This document shows, in pieces, positions 35,801 to 51,702 of a stretch of DNA of 64,000 nt (position 1 is its first letter; each line of letters begins with the position of its first letter). A program made the translations under genes and the position numbers. Source of the DNA: Hydractinia symbiolongicarpus (Eukaryota > Cnidaria > Hydrozoa > Anthoathecata > Hydractiniidae); assembly GCF_029227915.1 (NCBI RefSeq), contig NC_079877.1, positions 2,604,001 to 2,668,000 on the forward strand, given 5' to 3'. The notes under the pieces were generated by a model. It saw only the letters and a list, made by a program, of their open reading frames with translations, ran no database searches and was not told the DNA's origin.

Positions 35801-38800
35801 TTCAATCCGTTTGACTTACAACCGTTCCGTCACATAATCGTACCAACATGTATTTGGTGATTTTCTTCCGATATTACTAAGTTGTATCGCTTTCAACAGT
35901 GAAACGATTGACTGTGCGACTGAATTGAACTGATTTTGGACTTTGACCTTATAAATGAGATAAATGAGTCATTTTGACTACAAGAAATGATATTCTTCTT
36001 AATTTGACATGATTGCTGGAACTCAGCGATTACACTGGGCGCTGTGGTAAGGCTTTATTTAAAAATTTAGATAAATAAGTCATTTTTTACTTTAGGACCA
36101 ATCCTAGCCGTTATCGCGCGCTGAAGAAATAGAGACAGTTTCTAAAACTAAATTTCATTGATTTTCTAACGGTGTCAATCCGTTTGAGGTACAACGGTTG
36201 CGTCACACATTCGTACCAACATGTATTTAGTGATTTTTTTCCGATATTACTAAGTTGTATCGCTTTCAACAGTGAAACGATTGACTGTGGGACTTAATTG
36301 AACTGATTTTGGACTTTGACCTTATAAATGTGATAAATGAGTCATTTTGACTACAAGAAATGATATTCTTCTTAATTTGACATGATTGCTGGAACTCAGC
36401 AATTACACTGGGCGCTGTGGTAGCGCTTTGTTTAAAAGTTAAGAAAAATAAGTCATTTATTACTGTGGAAACAATCCTAGCCGTTATCGCGCGCTGAAAA
36501 AGTAGAGACAGTTTCAAAAACTACATTTCATTGACTTTCTAACGGTGTCAATCCGTTTGAGTTACAACGGTTGCGTCACACATTCGTACCAACATGTATT
36601 TAGTGATTTCCTTCCGATATTACTAAGTTGTATCGCTTTTAACAGGGAAACGATTGACCGTGGGAATTAATTCAACTGATTCTGGACTGTGACCTTATAA
36701 ATGTGATTAATGCGCCAATTGGTCTCCAAGGAATAACATTCTTCTTAATTTGACATGATTGCTGGAATTCAGCGGTTACATTAGGCTCTGCGGTAGCGCT
36801 TTATTTAAAAATTTAGATAAATAAGATTTTCTTACTGTGGGACCAGTCCTGGCCGTTAGCACGCGCTGAAGAAATAAAGACATTCACAAAAACTACATTT
36901 CATTGATTTCTTGGCAGGATAATGCCGTTTGAGTTACAACGGTTGCGTCACATATTCGTATCAACATGTATTTAGCGAAAGTATTCGGATATTACTAGGT
37001 TGCATCGCTTTTAACTGTGAAACGTTTGACTGTGCGACTTAATTGAACTGATTTCGGACTTTGGCCTTATAAATGTTATAAGTGAGACAATTGGACTCCA
37101 AGAAATAACATTCTTCTTAATTTGACATGATTGCTGGAACTCAGCGATTACACTGGGCGCTGTGGTAGCGCTTTATTTAAAAATTAAGATAAATAAGTCA
37201 TTTTTTACTGTGGGACCAATCCTAGCCGTTATCGCGCGCTGAAGAAATAGAGACAGTTTCTAAAACTAAATTTCATTGATTTTCTAACGGTGTCAATCCG
37301 TTTGAGTTACAACGGTTGCGTCACACATTCCTACCAACATGTATTTAGTGATTTTTTTCCGATATTACTAAGTTGTATCGCTTTCAACAGTGAAACGATT
37401 GACTGTGGGACTTAATTGAACTGATTTTGGACTTTGACCTTATAAATGTGATAAATGAGTCATTTTGACTACAAGAAATGATATTCTTCTTAATTTGACA
37501 TAATTGCTGGAACTCAGCGATTACACTGGGCGCTGTGGTAAGGCTTTATTTAAAAATTAAGATAAATAAGTCAATTTTTATTGTGGGACCAGTCCTAGCC
37601 GTTATCGGGCGCTGAAGAAATAGAGACAGTTTCTAAAACTAAATTTCATTGATTTTTTAACGGTGTCAATCCGTTTGAGTTACAACGGTTGCGTCACACA
37701 TTCGTACCAACATGTATTTAGTGATTTTTTTCCGATATTACTAAGTTGTATCGCTTTCAACAGTGAAACGATTGACTGTGGGACTTAATTGAACTGATTT
37801 TGGACTTTGACCTTATAAATGTGATTAATGAGTCATATTGACTACAAGAAATGATATTCTTCTTAATTTGACATGATTGCCGGAACTCAGCGATTACACT
37901 GGACCCTGTGGTAGCGATTCAATTAAAAATTTAGATAAATAAGTCATTTTTACTGTGGGACCAATCCTAGCCGTTGGCGCGCGCTGAAGATATAGAGACA
38001 GTTTCAAAAACTCCATTTCATTGACTTTCTAACGGTGTCAATCCGTTTGAGTTAGAACGGTTGCGTCACATATTCGTACCAACATGTATTTAGTGATTTT
38101 CTTCCGATATTACTAAGTTGTATCGCTTTCAACAGAGAAACGATTGACTGTGGGACTTAATTGAACTGATTTTGGACTTTGACCTTATAAATGTAATAAA
38201 TGAGCCATTTTGACTAGAAGAAATAACATTCTCCTTAATTTGACATGATTGATGGAACTCACCGATTACACTGGGCGCTGTGGTAACGCTTTATTTACAA
38301 ATTAAGATAAATAAGTCATTTTGTACTGTGGGACCAATCCTAGCCGTTATCGCGCGCCGAAGAAATAGAGACAGTTTGAAAAACTACATTTCATTGACTT
38401 TCTAACGGTGTCAATCCGTTTGACTTACAACGGTTGCGTCACATAATCGTACCAACATGTATTTAGTGATTTTCTTCCGATATTACTAAGTTGTATCGAT
38501 TTCAACAGTGAAACGATTGACTGTGGGACTTAATTGAACTGATTTTGGACTTTGACCTTATAAATGTGATAAATGAGTCATTTTGACTACAAGAAATGAT
38601 ATTCTTCTTAATTTGACATGATTGCTGGAACTCAGCGATTACACTGGGCGCTGTGGTAAGGCTTTATTTAAAAATTAAGATAAATAAGTCATTTTTTACT
38701 GTGGGACCAATTCTAGCCTTTATCGCGCGCTGAAGAAATAGAGACAGTTTCTAAAACTAAATTTCATTGATTTTCTAACGGTGTCAATCCGTTTGAGTTG

Positions 38801-41800
38801 CAACGGCTGCGTCACACATTCGTACCAACATGTATTTAGTGATTTTTTTCCGATATTACTAAGTTGTATCGCTTTCAACAGTGAAACGATTGACTGTGGA
38901 ACTTAATTGAACTGATTTTAGACTTTGACCTTATAAATGTGATAAATGAGTCATTTTGACTACAAGGAATGATATTCCTCTTAATTTGACATGATTGTTG
39001 GAACTCAGCAATTACACTGGGCGCTGTGGTAGCGCTTTGTTTAAAAGTTAAGAAAAATAAGTCATTTATTACTGTGGAAACAATCCTAGCCTTTATCGCG
39101 CGCTGAAGAAGTAGAGACAGTTTCAAAAACTACATTTCATTGACTTTCTAACGGTGTCAATCCGTTTGAGTTACAACGGTTGGGTCACATATTCGTACCA
39201 ACATGTATTTAGTGATTTCCTTCCGATATTACTAAGTTGTATCGCTTTTAACAGTGAAACGATTGACCGTGGGAATTAATTCATCTGATTCTGGACTGTG
39301 ACCTTATAAATGTGATTAATGCGCCAATTGGTCTCCAAGGATTAACATTCTTTTTAATTTGACATGATTGCTGTAATTCAGCGGTTACATTAGGCTCTGC
39401 GGAAGCGCTTTAATTAAAAATTTAGATAAATAAGATTTTCTTACTGTGGGACCAATCCTGGCCGTTAGCACGCGCTGAAGAAATAAAGACATTCACAAAA
39501 ACTACATTTCATTGATTTCTTGGCGGTATAATTCCGCTTGAGTTACAACGGTTGCGTCACATATTCGTATCAACATGTATTTAGCGAAAGTATTCGGATA
39601 TTACTAGGTTGCATCGCTTTTAACTGTGAAACGTTTGACTGTGCGACTTAATTGAACTGATTTTGGACTTTGTCCTTATAAATGTTATAAGTGAGACAAT
39701 TGGACTCCAAGAAATAACATTCTTCTTAATTTGACATGATTGCTGGAACTCAGCGATTACACTGGGCGCTCTGGTAGCGCTTTATTTAAAAATTAAGATA
39801 AATAAGTCTTTTTTTACTGTGGGACCAATCCTAGCCGTTAGTTCGCGCTGAAGAAATAGAGACAGCTTCAAAAAGTACATTTCATTGACTTTCCAACGGT
39901 GTCAATCCGTTTGAGTTACAACGGTTGGGTCACATATTCGTACCAACATGTATTAACGATGTTTTCCTGATATTACTAGGTTGCATCGCTTCTAACAGTG
40001 AAACGATTGACTGTGGGAATTATTTGAACTGATTCAGGACTGTGACTTCATAAGTGTGATAAATGAGACAATTGGACTCCAAGAAAGAACATTCTTCCTA
40101 ATTTGACATGATTGCCGGAACTCAGCGATTACACTGGACCCTGTGGTAGCGATTTATTAAAAATTTAGATAAATAAGTCATTTTTACTGTGGGACCAATC
40201 CTAGCCGTTAGCGCGCGCTGAAGATATAGAGACAGTTTCAAAAACTCCATTTCATTGACTTTCTAACGGTGTCAATCCGTTTGAGTTACAACGGTTGCGT
40301 CACATAATCGTACCAACATGGGTTTACTGATTTTTTCCAATATTACTAAGTTGTATCGCTTTCAAAAGCGAAACGATTGACTGTGGGACTTAATTGAACT
40401 GATTTTGGACTTTCACCTTATAAATGTGATAAATGAGTCATTTTGACTACAAGAAATGATATTCTTCTTAATTTGACATGATTGCCGGAACTCAGCGATT
40501 ACACTGGACCGTGTGGTAGCGATTCATTTTAAAATTTAGATAAATAAGATTTTCTTACTGTGGGACCAATCCTGGCCGTTAGCACGCGCTGAAGAAATAA
40601 AGACATTCTCAAAAACTACATTTCATTGATTTCTTGGCGGTAAAATTCCGTTTGAGTTACAACGGTTGCGTCACATATTCGTACCAATATGTATTTAGCG
40701 AAAGTATTCGGATATTACTAGGTTGCATCGCTTTTAACTGTGAAACGTTTGACTGTGCGTCTTAAATGAATTGATTTTGGACTTTGACCTTGTAAATGTT
40801 ATAAGTGAGACAATTGGACTCCAAGAAATAACATTCTTCTTAATTTGACATGATTGCTGGAACTCAGCGATTACGCTGGGCGCTGTGGTAGCGCTTTATT
40901 TAAAAATTAAGATAAATAAGTCATTTTTTACTGTGGGACCAATCCTAGCCGTTATCGCGCGCTGAAGAAATAGAGACAGTTTCTAAAACTAAATTTCATT
41001 GATTTTCTAACGGTGTCAATCCGTTTGAGTTACAACGGTTGCGTCACACATTCGTACCAACATGTATTTAGTGATTTTTTTCCGATATTACTAAGTTGTA
41101 TCGCTTTCAACAGTGAAACGATTGACTGTGGGACTTAATTGAACTGATTTTGGACTTTGACCTTATAAATGTGATAAATGAGTCATTTTGACTACAAGAA
41201 ATGATATTCTTCTTAATTTGACATAATTGCTGGAACTCAGCGATTACACTGGGCGCTGTGGTAAGGCTTTATTTAAAAATTAAGATGAATAAGTCAATTT
41301 TTATTTTGGGACCAATCCTAGCCGTTATCGCGCGCTGAAGAAATAGACACATTTTCTAAAACTAAATTTCATTGATATTCTAACGGTGTCAATCCGTCTG
41401 AGGTACAACGGTTTCGTCACACATTCGTACCAACATATATTTAGTGATTTTTTTCCGATATTACTAAGTTGTATCGCTTTCAACAGTGAAACGATTGACT
41501 GTGGGACTTAATTGAACTGATTTTGGACTTTGACCTTATAAATGTGATAAATGAGTCATTTTGACTACAAGAAATGATATTCTTCTTAATTTGACATGAT
41601 TGCCGGAACTCAGCGATTACACTGGACCGTGTGGTAGCGATTCATTTTAAAATTTAGATAAATAAGATTTTCTTACTGTGGGACCAATCCTGGCCGTTAG
41701 CACGCGCTGAAGAAATAAAGACATTCTCAAAAACTACATTTCATTGATTTCTTGGCGGTATAATTCCGTTTGAGTTACAACGGTTGCGTCACATATTCGT

Positions 41801-44800
41801 ACCAACATGTATTTAGCGAAAGTATTCGGATATTACTAGGTTGCATCGCTTTTAACTGTGAAACGTTTGACTGTGCGACTTAAATAAGCTGATTTTGGAC
41901 TTTGACCTTGTAAATGTTATAAGTGAGACAATTGGACTCCAAGAAATAACATTCTTCTTAATTTGACATGATTGCTGGAACTCAGCTATTACGCTGGGCG
42001 CTGTGGTAGCGCTTTATTTAAAAATTAAGATAAATAAGTCATTTTTTACTGTGGGACCAATCCTAGCCGTTATCGCACGCTGAAGAAATAGAGACAGTTT
42101 CTAAAACTAAATTTCATTGATTTTCTAACGGTGTCAATCCGTTTGAGTTACAACGGTTGCGTCACACATTCGTACCAACATGTATTTAGCGAAAGCATTC
42201 GGATATTACTAGGTTGCATCGCTTTTAACTGTGAAACGTTTGACTGTGCGACTTAATTGAACTGATTTTGGACTTTGACCTTATAAATGTTATAAGTGAG
42301 ACAATTGGACTCCAAGAAATGATATTCTTCTTAATTTGACATGATTGCCGGAACTCAGCGATTACACTGGACCCTGTGGTAGCGATTCATTTAAAAATTT
42401 AGATAAATAAGTCATTTTTACTGTGGGACCAATCCTAGCCGTTAGCGCACGCTGAAGATATAGAGACAGTTTCGAAAACTCCATTTCATTGACTTTCTAA
42501 CGGTGTCAATCCGTTTGAGTTAGAACAGTTGCGTCACATAATCGTACCAACATGTATTTAGCGAAAGCATTCGGATATTACTAGGTTGCATCGCTTTTAA
42601 CTGTGAAACGTTTGACTGTGCGACTTAATTGAACTGATTTTGGACTTTGACCTTATAAATGTTATAAGTGAGACAATTGGACTCCAAGAAATAACATTCT
42701 TCTTAATTTGACATGATTGCTGGAACTCAGCGATTACACTGGGCGCTGTGGTAGCGCTTTATTTAAAAATTAAGATAAATAAGTCTTTTTTTACTGTGGG
42801 ACCAATCCTAGCCGTTATCGTGCGCCGAAGAAATAGAGACAGTTTCAAAAACAACATTTCATTGACTTTCTAACGGTGTCAATCCGGTTGAGTTACAACA
42901 GTTGCGTCACATATTCGTACCAAAATGTATTTAGTGATTTTCTTCGGATATTCCTAAGTTGTATCTCTTTTAACAGTGAAACGATTGACTGTGGGAATTA
43001 TTTGAACTGATTCAGGACTGTGACCTTATAAAGGTGATAAATGAGGCAAAAGGTCTCCAAGGAATAACATTCTTCTTAATTTGACATGATTGCTGGAATT
43101 CAGCGATTACATTAGGCTCTGGGTAGCCTTTTTTTAAAAATTTAGATAAATAAGTCATTTTTTACTGTTGGACCAATCCTAGCCGTTAGTTCGCGCTGAA
43201 GAAATAGAGACAGCTTCAAAAAGTACATTTCATTGACTTTCTAACGGTGTCAATCCGTTTGAGTTACAACGGTTGGGTCACATATTTGTACCAACATGTA
43301 TTAACGATGTTTTTCTGATATTACTAGGTTGCATCGCTTCTAACAGTGAAACAATTAACTGTGGGAATTATTTGAACTGATTCAGGACTGTGACCTCATA
43401 AGTGTGATAAATGAGACAATTGGACTCCAAGGAATAACATTCTTCTTAATTCGACATGATTGCTGAAACTCAGCGATTACACTGGACCCTGTGGTAGCGA
43501 TTCATTAAAAAGTTAGATAAATAAGTCATTTTTACTGTGGGACCAATCCTAGCCGTTAGCGCGCGCTGAAGATATAGAGACAGTTTCAAAAACTACATTT
43601 CATTGACTTTCTAACGGTGTCAATTCGCTTGAGTTACAATGGTTGCGTCACACATTCGTACCAACATGAATTTAGTGATTTTTTTCCGATATTACTAAGT
43701 TGTATCGCTTTAAACAGCGAAACGATTGACTGTGGGACTTAATTGAACAGATTTTGGACTTTCACCTTATAAATGTGATAAATGAGTCATTTTGACTACA
43801 AGAAATGATATTCTTCTTAATTTGACATGATTGCCGGAACTCAGCGATTACACTGGACCGTGTGGTAGCGATTCATTTTAAAATTTAGATAAATAAGATT
43901 TTCTTACTGTGGGACCAATCCTGGCCGTTAGCACGCGCTGATGAAATAAAGACATTCTCAAAAACTACATTTCATTGATTTCTTGGCGGTATAATTCCGT
44001 TTGAGTTACAACAGTTGCGTCACATATTCGTACCAACATGTATTTAGCGAAAGTATTCCGATATTACTAGGTTGCATCGCTTTTAACTGTGAAACGTTTG
44101 ACTGTGCGACTTAAATGAACTGATTTTGGACTTTGACCTTATAAATGTTATAAATGAGACAATTGGACGCCAAGGAATGACATTCTTCTTAATTTGACAT
44201 GATTGCTGGAATTCAGCGATTACATTAGGCTCTGGGTAGCCTTTTTTTAAAAATTTAGATAAATAAGTCATTTTTTACTGTGGGACCAATCCTAGCCGTT
44301 AGCGCGCGCTGAAGATATAGAGACAGTTTAAAAAACTTCATTTCATTGACTTTCTAACGGTGTCAATGCGTTTGAGTTACAACGGTTGCGTCACATAATC
44401 GTACCATCATGTATTTGGTGATTTTCTTCTGATATTACTAAGTTGTATCGCTTTTAACAGTGAAACGATTGACCGTGGGAATTATTTCAACTGATTCTGG
44501 ACTGTGACCTTATAAATGTGATTAATGCGCCAATTGGTCTCCAAGGAATAACATTCTTCTGAATTTGACATGATTGCTGGAATTCAGCGGTTACATTAGT
44601 CTCTGCGGTAGCGCTTTATTTAATTATTTAGATAAATAAGATTTTCTTACTGTAGGACCAATCCTGGCCGTTAGCACGCGCTGAAGAAATAAAGACATTC
44701 TCAAAAACTACATTTCATTGATTTCTTGGCGGTATAATTCCGTTTGAGTTACAACGGTTGCATCACATATTCGTACCAACATGCATTTAGCGAAAGTATT

Positions 44801-44986
44801 CGGCTATTACTAGGTTGCATCGCTTTTAACTGTGAAACGTTTGACTGTGCGACTTAATTGAACTGCTTTTGAACTTTGACCTTATAAATGTTGTAAGTGA
44901 GACAATTGAACTCCAAGAAATAACATTCTTCTTAATTTGACATAATTGCTGGAACTCAGCGATTACACTGGGCGCTGTGGTAGCGC
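32870..44986. repeat. Heterogeneous satellite zone with weaker higher-order order
   Basis: Monomer variants are more mixed. Visible repeats include a seven-monomer (2609 bp) relation between about 36,270 and 38,880. A three-monomer (1118 bp) duplication is marked by ACTGGACCGTGTGGTAGCG at about 40,503 and 41,621, with another occurrence six monomers later near 43,852. Confidence 0.65.
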
Positions 44987-47900
44987 TTTATTTAAAAATT
45001 AAGATGAATAAGTCATTTTATTACTGTGGGACCAATCCTAGCCGTTAGTTTGCGCTGAAGAAGTAGAGACAGCTTCAAAAAGTACATTTCATTGACTTTC
45101 TAACCGTGTCAATCCGTTTTAGTTACAACGGTTGCGTCACACATTCGTACCAACATGTATTTAGTGATATTTTTCCGATATTACTAAGTTGTATCGCTTT
45201 CAACAGTGAAACGAGTGACTGTGGGACTTAATTGAACTGATTTTGGACTTTGACCTTATAAATGTGATAAATGAGTCAATTTGACTACAAGAAATGACAT
45301 TCTTTTTAGTTTGACATGATTGCTGGAACTCAGCGATTACACTGGGCGCTGTGGTAACGCTTTATTTAAAAATTAAGATAAATAAGTCATTTTGTACTGT
45401 GGGACCAATCCTAGCCGTTATCGCGCGCTGAAGAAATAGAGACAGTTTCAAAAACTACATTTCTTTGACTTTCTAACGGTGTCAATCCGTTTGAGTTAGA
45501 ACGGTTGCGTCACATAATCGTACCAGCATGTATTTAGTGATTTTCTTCCGATATTACTAAGTTGTATCGCTTTCAACAGAGAAACGATTGACTGTGGGAC
45601 TTAATTGAACTGATTTTGGACTTTGACCTTATAAATGTAATAAATGAGCCATTATGACTAGAAGAAATAACATTCTCCTTAATTTGACATGATTGCTGGA
45701 ACTCAGCGATTACACTGGGAGCTGTGGTAGCGCTTTGTTTAAAAGTTAAGATAAATAAGTCATTTATTACTGTGGAAACAATCCTAGCGGTTATCGCACG
45801 CTGAAGAAATAGAGACAGTTTCAAAAACTACATTTCATTGACTTTCTAACGGTGTCAATCCGTTTGAGTTAAAACGGTTGCGTCACATATTCATACTAAC
45901 ATGTACTTAGTGATTTCCTTCCGATAATACTAAGTTGTATCGCTTTCAACAGTGAAACGATTGACTGTGGGACTTAGTTGAACTGATTTTAGACTTTGAC
46001 CTTATAAATGTGATAAATGAGCCATTTTGACTACAAGAAATGACATTCTTCTTAGTTTGACATGATTGATGGAACTCACCGATTACACTGGGCGCTGTGG
46101 TAACGCTTTATTTAAAAATTTAGATAAATAAGTCATTTTGTACTGTGGGACCAATCCTAGCCGTTATCCCACGCTGAAGAAATAGAGACAGTTTTAAAAA
46201 CTACATTTCATTGACTTTCTAACGGTGTCAATTCGTTTGAGTTACAACGCTTGCGTCACATAATGGTACCAACATGTATTTACTGATTTTCTTCCGATAT
46301 TACTAAGTTGTATCGCTTTTAACAGTGAAACAAAAGACCGTGGGAATTAAATCAACTGATTCTGGACTCTGACCTTATAAATGTGATTAATGCGCCAATT
46401 GGTCCCAATGGAATAACATTCTTCTTAATTTGACATGATTGCTGGAATTCAGCGGTTACATTAGGCTCTGCGGTAGCGCTTTATTTAAAAATTTAGATAA
46501 ATAAGATTTCCTTACTGTGGGACCAATCCTGGCCGTTACCATGCGCTGAAGAAATAAAGACATTCTCAAAAACTACATTTCATTGAATTCTTGGCGGTAT
46601 AATTCTGTTTGAGTTACAACGGTTGCGTCACATATTCGTACCAACATGTATTTAGCGAAAGTATTCGGATATTACTAGGTTGCATCGCTTTTAACTGTGA
46701 AACGTTTGACTGTGCGACTTAATTGAACTGATTTTGAACTTTGACCTTATAAATGTTATAAGTGAGACAATTGGACACCAAGAAATACCATTCTTCTTAA
46801 TTTGACAAGATTGCTGGAACTCACCGATTACACAGGGCGCTGCGGTAACGCTTTATTTAAAAATTAAGATAAATAAGTCATTTTGTACTGTGGGACCAAT
46901 CCTAGCCGTTATCGCGAGCTGAAGAAATAGAGACAGTTTCAAAAAGTACATTTCATTGACTTTCTAACGGTGTCAATCCGTTTGAGTTAGAACGGTTGCG
47001 TCACATAATCGTACCAACATGTATTTAGTGATTTTCTTCCGATATTACTAAGTTGTATCGCTTTCAACAGAGAAACGATTGACTGTGGGACTTAATTGAA
47101 CTGATTTTGGAGTTTGACCTTATCAATATGATAAATGAGTCATTTTAACTACAAGAAATGATATTCTTCTTAATTTGACATGATTGCTGGAACTCAGCGA
47201 TTACACAGGGCGCTGTGGTAACGCTTTATTTAAAAATTAAGATAAATAAGTCATTTTTTACTGTGGGACCAATCCTAGCGTTATCGCGCGCTGAAGAAAT
47301 AGAGACAGTTTCTAAAACTAAATTTCTTTGATTTTCTAACGGTGTCAATCCGTTTGAGTTACAACGGTTGCGTCACACATTCGTACCAACATGTATTTAG
47401 TGACTTTTTTCCGATATTACTAAGTTGTATCGCTTTCAACAGTGAAACGATTGACTGTGGGACTTAATTGAACGGATTTTGGACTTTGACCTTATAAATC
47501 TGATAAATGAGTCATTTTAACTACAAGAAATGATATTCTTCTTAATTTGACATGACTGCTGGAACTCAGCGATTACACTGGGCGCTGTGGTAAGGCCTTA
47601 TTTAAAAATTAAGATAAATAAGTCATTTTTTATTGTGGGACCAATCCTAGCCGTTATCGCGCGCTGAAGAAAGAGAGACAGTTTCCAAAACTAAATTTCA
47701 TTGATTTTCTAATGGTGTCAATCCGTGTGAGTTACAACGGTTGCGTCACACATTCGTACCAACATGTATTTAGTGATTTTTTTCCGATATTACTAAGTTG
47801 TATAGCTTTCAACAGTGAAACGATTGACTGTGGGACTTAATTGAACTGATTTTGGACTTTGACGTTATAAATGTGATAAATGAGTCATTTTGACTACAAG

Positions 47901-50900
47901 AAATGACATTCTTCTTAGTTTGACATGATTGATGGAACTCACCGATTACACTGGGCGCTGTGGTAACGCTTTATTTAAAAATTTAGATAAATAAGTCATT
48001 TTGTACTGTGGGGCCAATCCTAGCCCTTAGCACGCGCTGAATAAATAGGAACAGTTTCAAAGACTACATTTTATTGACTTTCTGACGGTATAAATCCGTT
48101 TGAGTTACAACGGTTGCGTCACATATTCGTACCAACAAGTATTTAGTGATAGTATTCGGATGTTACTGGGTTGTATCGCTTTCAACAGTGAAACGATTGA
48201 CTGTGGGACTTAATTGAACTGATTTTGGACTGTGACCTTAGAAATGTAATAAATGAGCCATTTTGACTAGAAGAAATAACATCCTCTTTAATTTGACATG
48301 ATTGATGAAACTCAGCGATTACACTGGGCGCTGTGGTAACGGTTTATTTAAAAATTAAGATAAATAAGTCATTTTGTACTGTGGGACCAATCCTAGCCGT
48401 TATCGCGCGGTGAAGAAATAGAGACAGTTTCAAAAACTACATTTCATTGACTTTCTAACGGTGTAAATCCGTTTGACTTACAACGGTTGCGTCACATAAT
48501 CGTACCAACATGTATTTGGTGATTTTCTTCCGATATTACTAAGTTGTATCGCTTTCAACAGCGAAACGATTGACTGTGGGACTTAATTGAACTGATTTTG
48601 GACTTTGACCTTATAAATGTGATAAATGAGTCATTTTGACTACAAGAAATGATATTCTTCTTAATTTGACATGATTGCCGGAACTCAGCGATTACACTGG
48701 ACCCTGTGGTAGCGATTCATTTAAAAATTTAGATAAATAAGTCATTTTTACTGTGGGACCAATCCTAGCCGTTAGCGCGCGCTGAAGATATAGAGACAGT
48801 TTCAAAAACTCCATTTCATTGACTTTCTAACGGTGTCAATCCGTTTGAGTTACAACGGTTGCGTCACATAATCGTACCAACATGTATTTAGTGATTTGCT
48901 TCCGATAATACTAAGTTGTATCGCTTTCAACAGTGAAACGATTGACTGTGGGACTTAGTTGAACTGATTTTAGACTTTGACCTTATAAATGTGATAAATG
49001 AGTCATTTTGACTACAAGAAATGATATTCTTCTTAATTTGACATGATTGCCGGAACTCAGCGATTACACTGGACCCTGTGGTAGCGATTCATTTAAAAAT
49101 TTAGATAAATAAGTCATTTTTACTGTAGGACCAATCCTAGCCGTTAGTTTGCGCTGAATAAGTAGAGACAGCTTCAAAAAGTACATTTCATTGACTTTCT
49201 AACCGTGTCAATCCGTTTTAGTTACAACGGTTGCGTCACACATTCGTACCAACATGTATTTAGTGATATTTTTCCGATATTACTAAGTTGTATCGCTTTC
49301 AACAGTGAAACGATTGACTGTGGGACTTAGTTGAACTGATTTTAGACTTTGACCTTATAAATGTGATAAATGAGCCATTTTGACTACAAGAATTGACATT
49401 CTTCTTAGTTTGACATGATTGATGGAACTCACCGATTACACTGGGCGCTGTGGTAACGCTTTATTTAAAAATTTAGATAAATAAGTCATTTTGTACTGTG
49501 GGACCAATCCTAGCCGTTATCGCACGCTGAAGAAATAGAGACAGTTTTAAAAACTACATTTCATTGACTTTCTAACGATGTCAATTCGTTTGAGTTACAA
49601 CGGTTGCGTCACATAATGGTACCAACATGTATTTACTGATTTTCTTCCGATATTACTAAGTTGTATCGCTTTTAACAGTGAAACGATTGACCGTGGGAAT
49701 TAATTCAACTGATTCTGGACTGTGACCTTATAAATGTGATTAATGCGCCATTTGGTCTCCAAGGAATAACATTCTTCTTAATTTGACATGATTGCTGGAA
49801 TTCAGCGGTTACATTAGGCTCTGCAGTAGCGCTTTATTTAAAAATTTAAATAAATAAGATTTTCTTACTGTGGGACCAATCCTGGCCGTTACCATGCGCT
49901 GAAGAAATAAAGACATTCTCAAAAACTACATTTCATTGATTTCTTGACGGTATAATTCCGTTTGAGTTACAACGGTTGCGTCACATATTCGTACCAACAT
50001 GTATTTAGTGATTTCCTTCCGATATTACTAAGTTGTATCGCTTTTAACAGTGAAACGATTGACCGTGGGAATTAATTCAACTGATTCTGGACTGTGACCT
50101 TAGAAATGTAATAAATGAGCCATTTTGACTAGAAGAAATAACATCCTCTTTAATTTGACATGATTGATGAAACTCAGCGATTACACTGGGCGCTGTGGTA
50201 ACGGTTTATTTAAAAATTAAGATAAATAAGTCATTTTGTACTGTGGGACCAATCCTAGCCGTTATCGCGCGCTGAAGAAATAGAGACAGTTTCAAAAACT
50301 ACATTTCATTGACTTTCTAACGGTGTAAATCCGTTTGACTTACAACGGTTGCGTCACATAATCGTACCAACATGTATTTGGTGATTTTCTTCCGATATTA
50401 CTAAGTTGTATCGCTTTCAACAGCGAAACGATTGACTGTGGGACTTAATTGAACTGATTTTGGACTTTGACCTTATAAATGTGATAAATGAGTCATTTTG
50501 ACTACAAGAAATGATATTCTTCTTAATTTGACATGATTGCCGGAACTCAGCGATTACACTGGACCCTGTGGTAGCGATTCATTTAAAAATTTAGACAAAT
50601 AAGTCATTTTTACTGTGGGACCAATCCTAGCCGTTAGCGCGCGCTGAAGATATAGAGACAGTTTCAAAAACTCCATTTCATTGACTTTCTAACGGTGTCA
50701 ATCCGTTTGAGTTACAACGGTTGCGTCACATAATCGTACCAACATGTATTTAGTGATTTGCTTCCGATAATACTAAGTTGTATCGCTTTCAACAGTGAAA
50801 CGATTGACTGTGGGACTTAGTTGAACTGATTTTAGACTTTGACCTTATAAATGTGATAAATGAGTCATTTTGACTACAAGAAATGATATTCTTCTTAATT

Positions 50901-51702
50901 TGACATGATTGCCGGAACTCAGCGATTACACTGGACCCTGTGGTAGCGATTCATTTAAAAATTTAGATAAATAAGTCATTTTTACTGTAGGACCAATCCT
51001 AGCCGTTAGTTTGCGCTGAAGAAGTAGAGACAGCTTCAAAAAGTACATTTCATTGACTTTCTAACCGTGTCAATCCGTTTTAGTTACAACGGTTGCGTCA
51101 CACATTCGTACCAACATGTATTTAGTGATATTTTTCCGATATTACTAAGTTGTATCGCTTTCAACAGTGAAACGATTGACTGTGGGACTTAGTTGAACTG
51201 ATTTTAGACTTTGACCTTATAAATGTGATAAATGAGCCATTTTGACTACAAGAATTGACATTCTTCTTAGTTTGACATGATTGATGGAACTCACCGATTA
51301 CACTGGGCGCTGTGGTAACGCTTTATTTAAAAATTTAGATAAATAAGTCATTTTGTACTGTGGGACCAATCCTAGCCGTTATCGCACGCTGAAGAAACAG
51401 AGACAGTTTTAAAAACTACATTTCATTGACTTTCTAACGATGTCAATTCGTTTGAGTTACAACGGTTGCGTCACATAATGGTACCAACATGTATTTACTG
51501 ATTTTCTTCCGATATTACTAAGTTGTATCGCTTTTAACAGTGAAACGATTGACCGTGGGAATTAATTCAACTGATTCTGGACTGTGACCTTATAAATGTG
51601 ATTAATGCGCCATTTGGTCTCCAAGGAATAACATTCTTCTTAATTTGACATGATTGCTGGAATTCAGCGGTTACATTAGGCTCTGCAGTAGCGCTTTATT
51701 TA
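44987..51702. repeat. 33-monomer higher-order repeat, first copy (matched part)
   Basis: This stretch is matched base for base, with rare substitutions, by 57,285-64,000 at a constant offset of 12,298 bp. Shared private variants include GTTATCCCACGCTG, GAAACAAAAGACCGTGGG, CATTGAATTCTTGGCGG, CCTAGCGTTATCGC, TTCTGACGGTATAAATCC and GCGCGGTGAAG. I found one difference: C at 50,596 against T at 62,894. Confidence 0.9.
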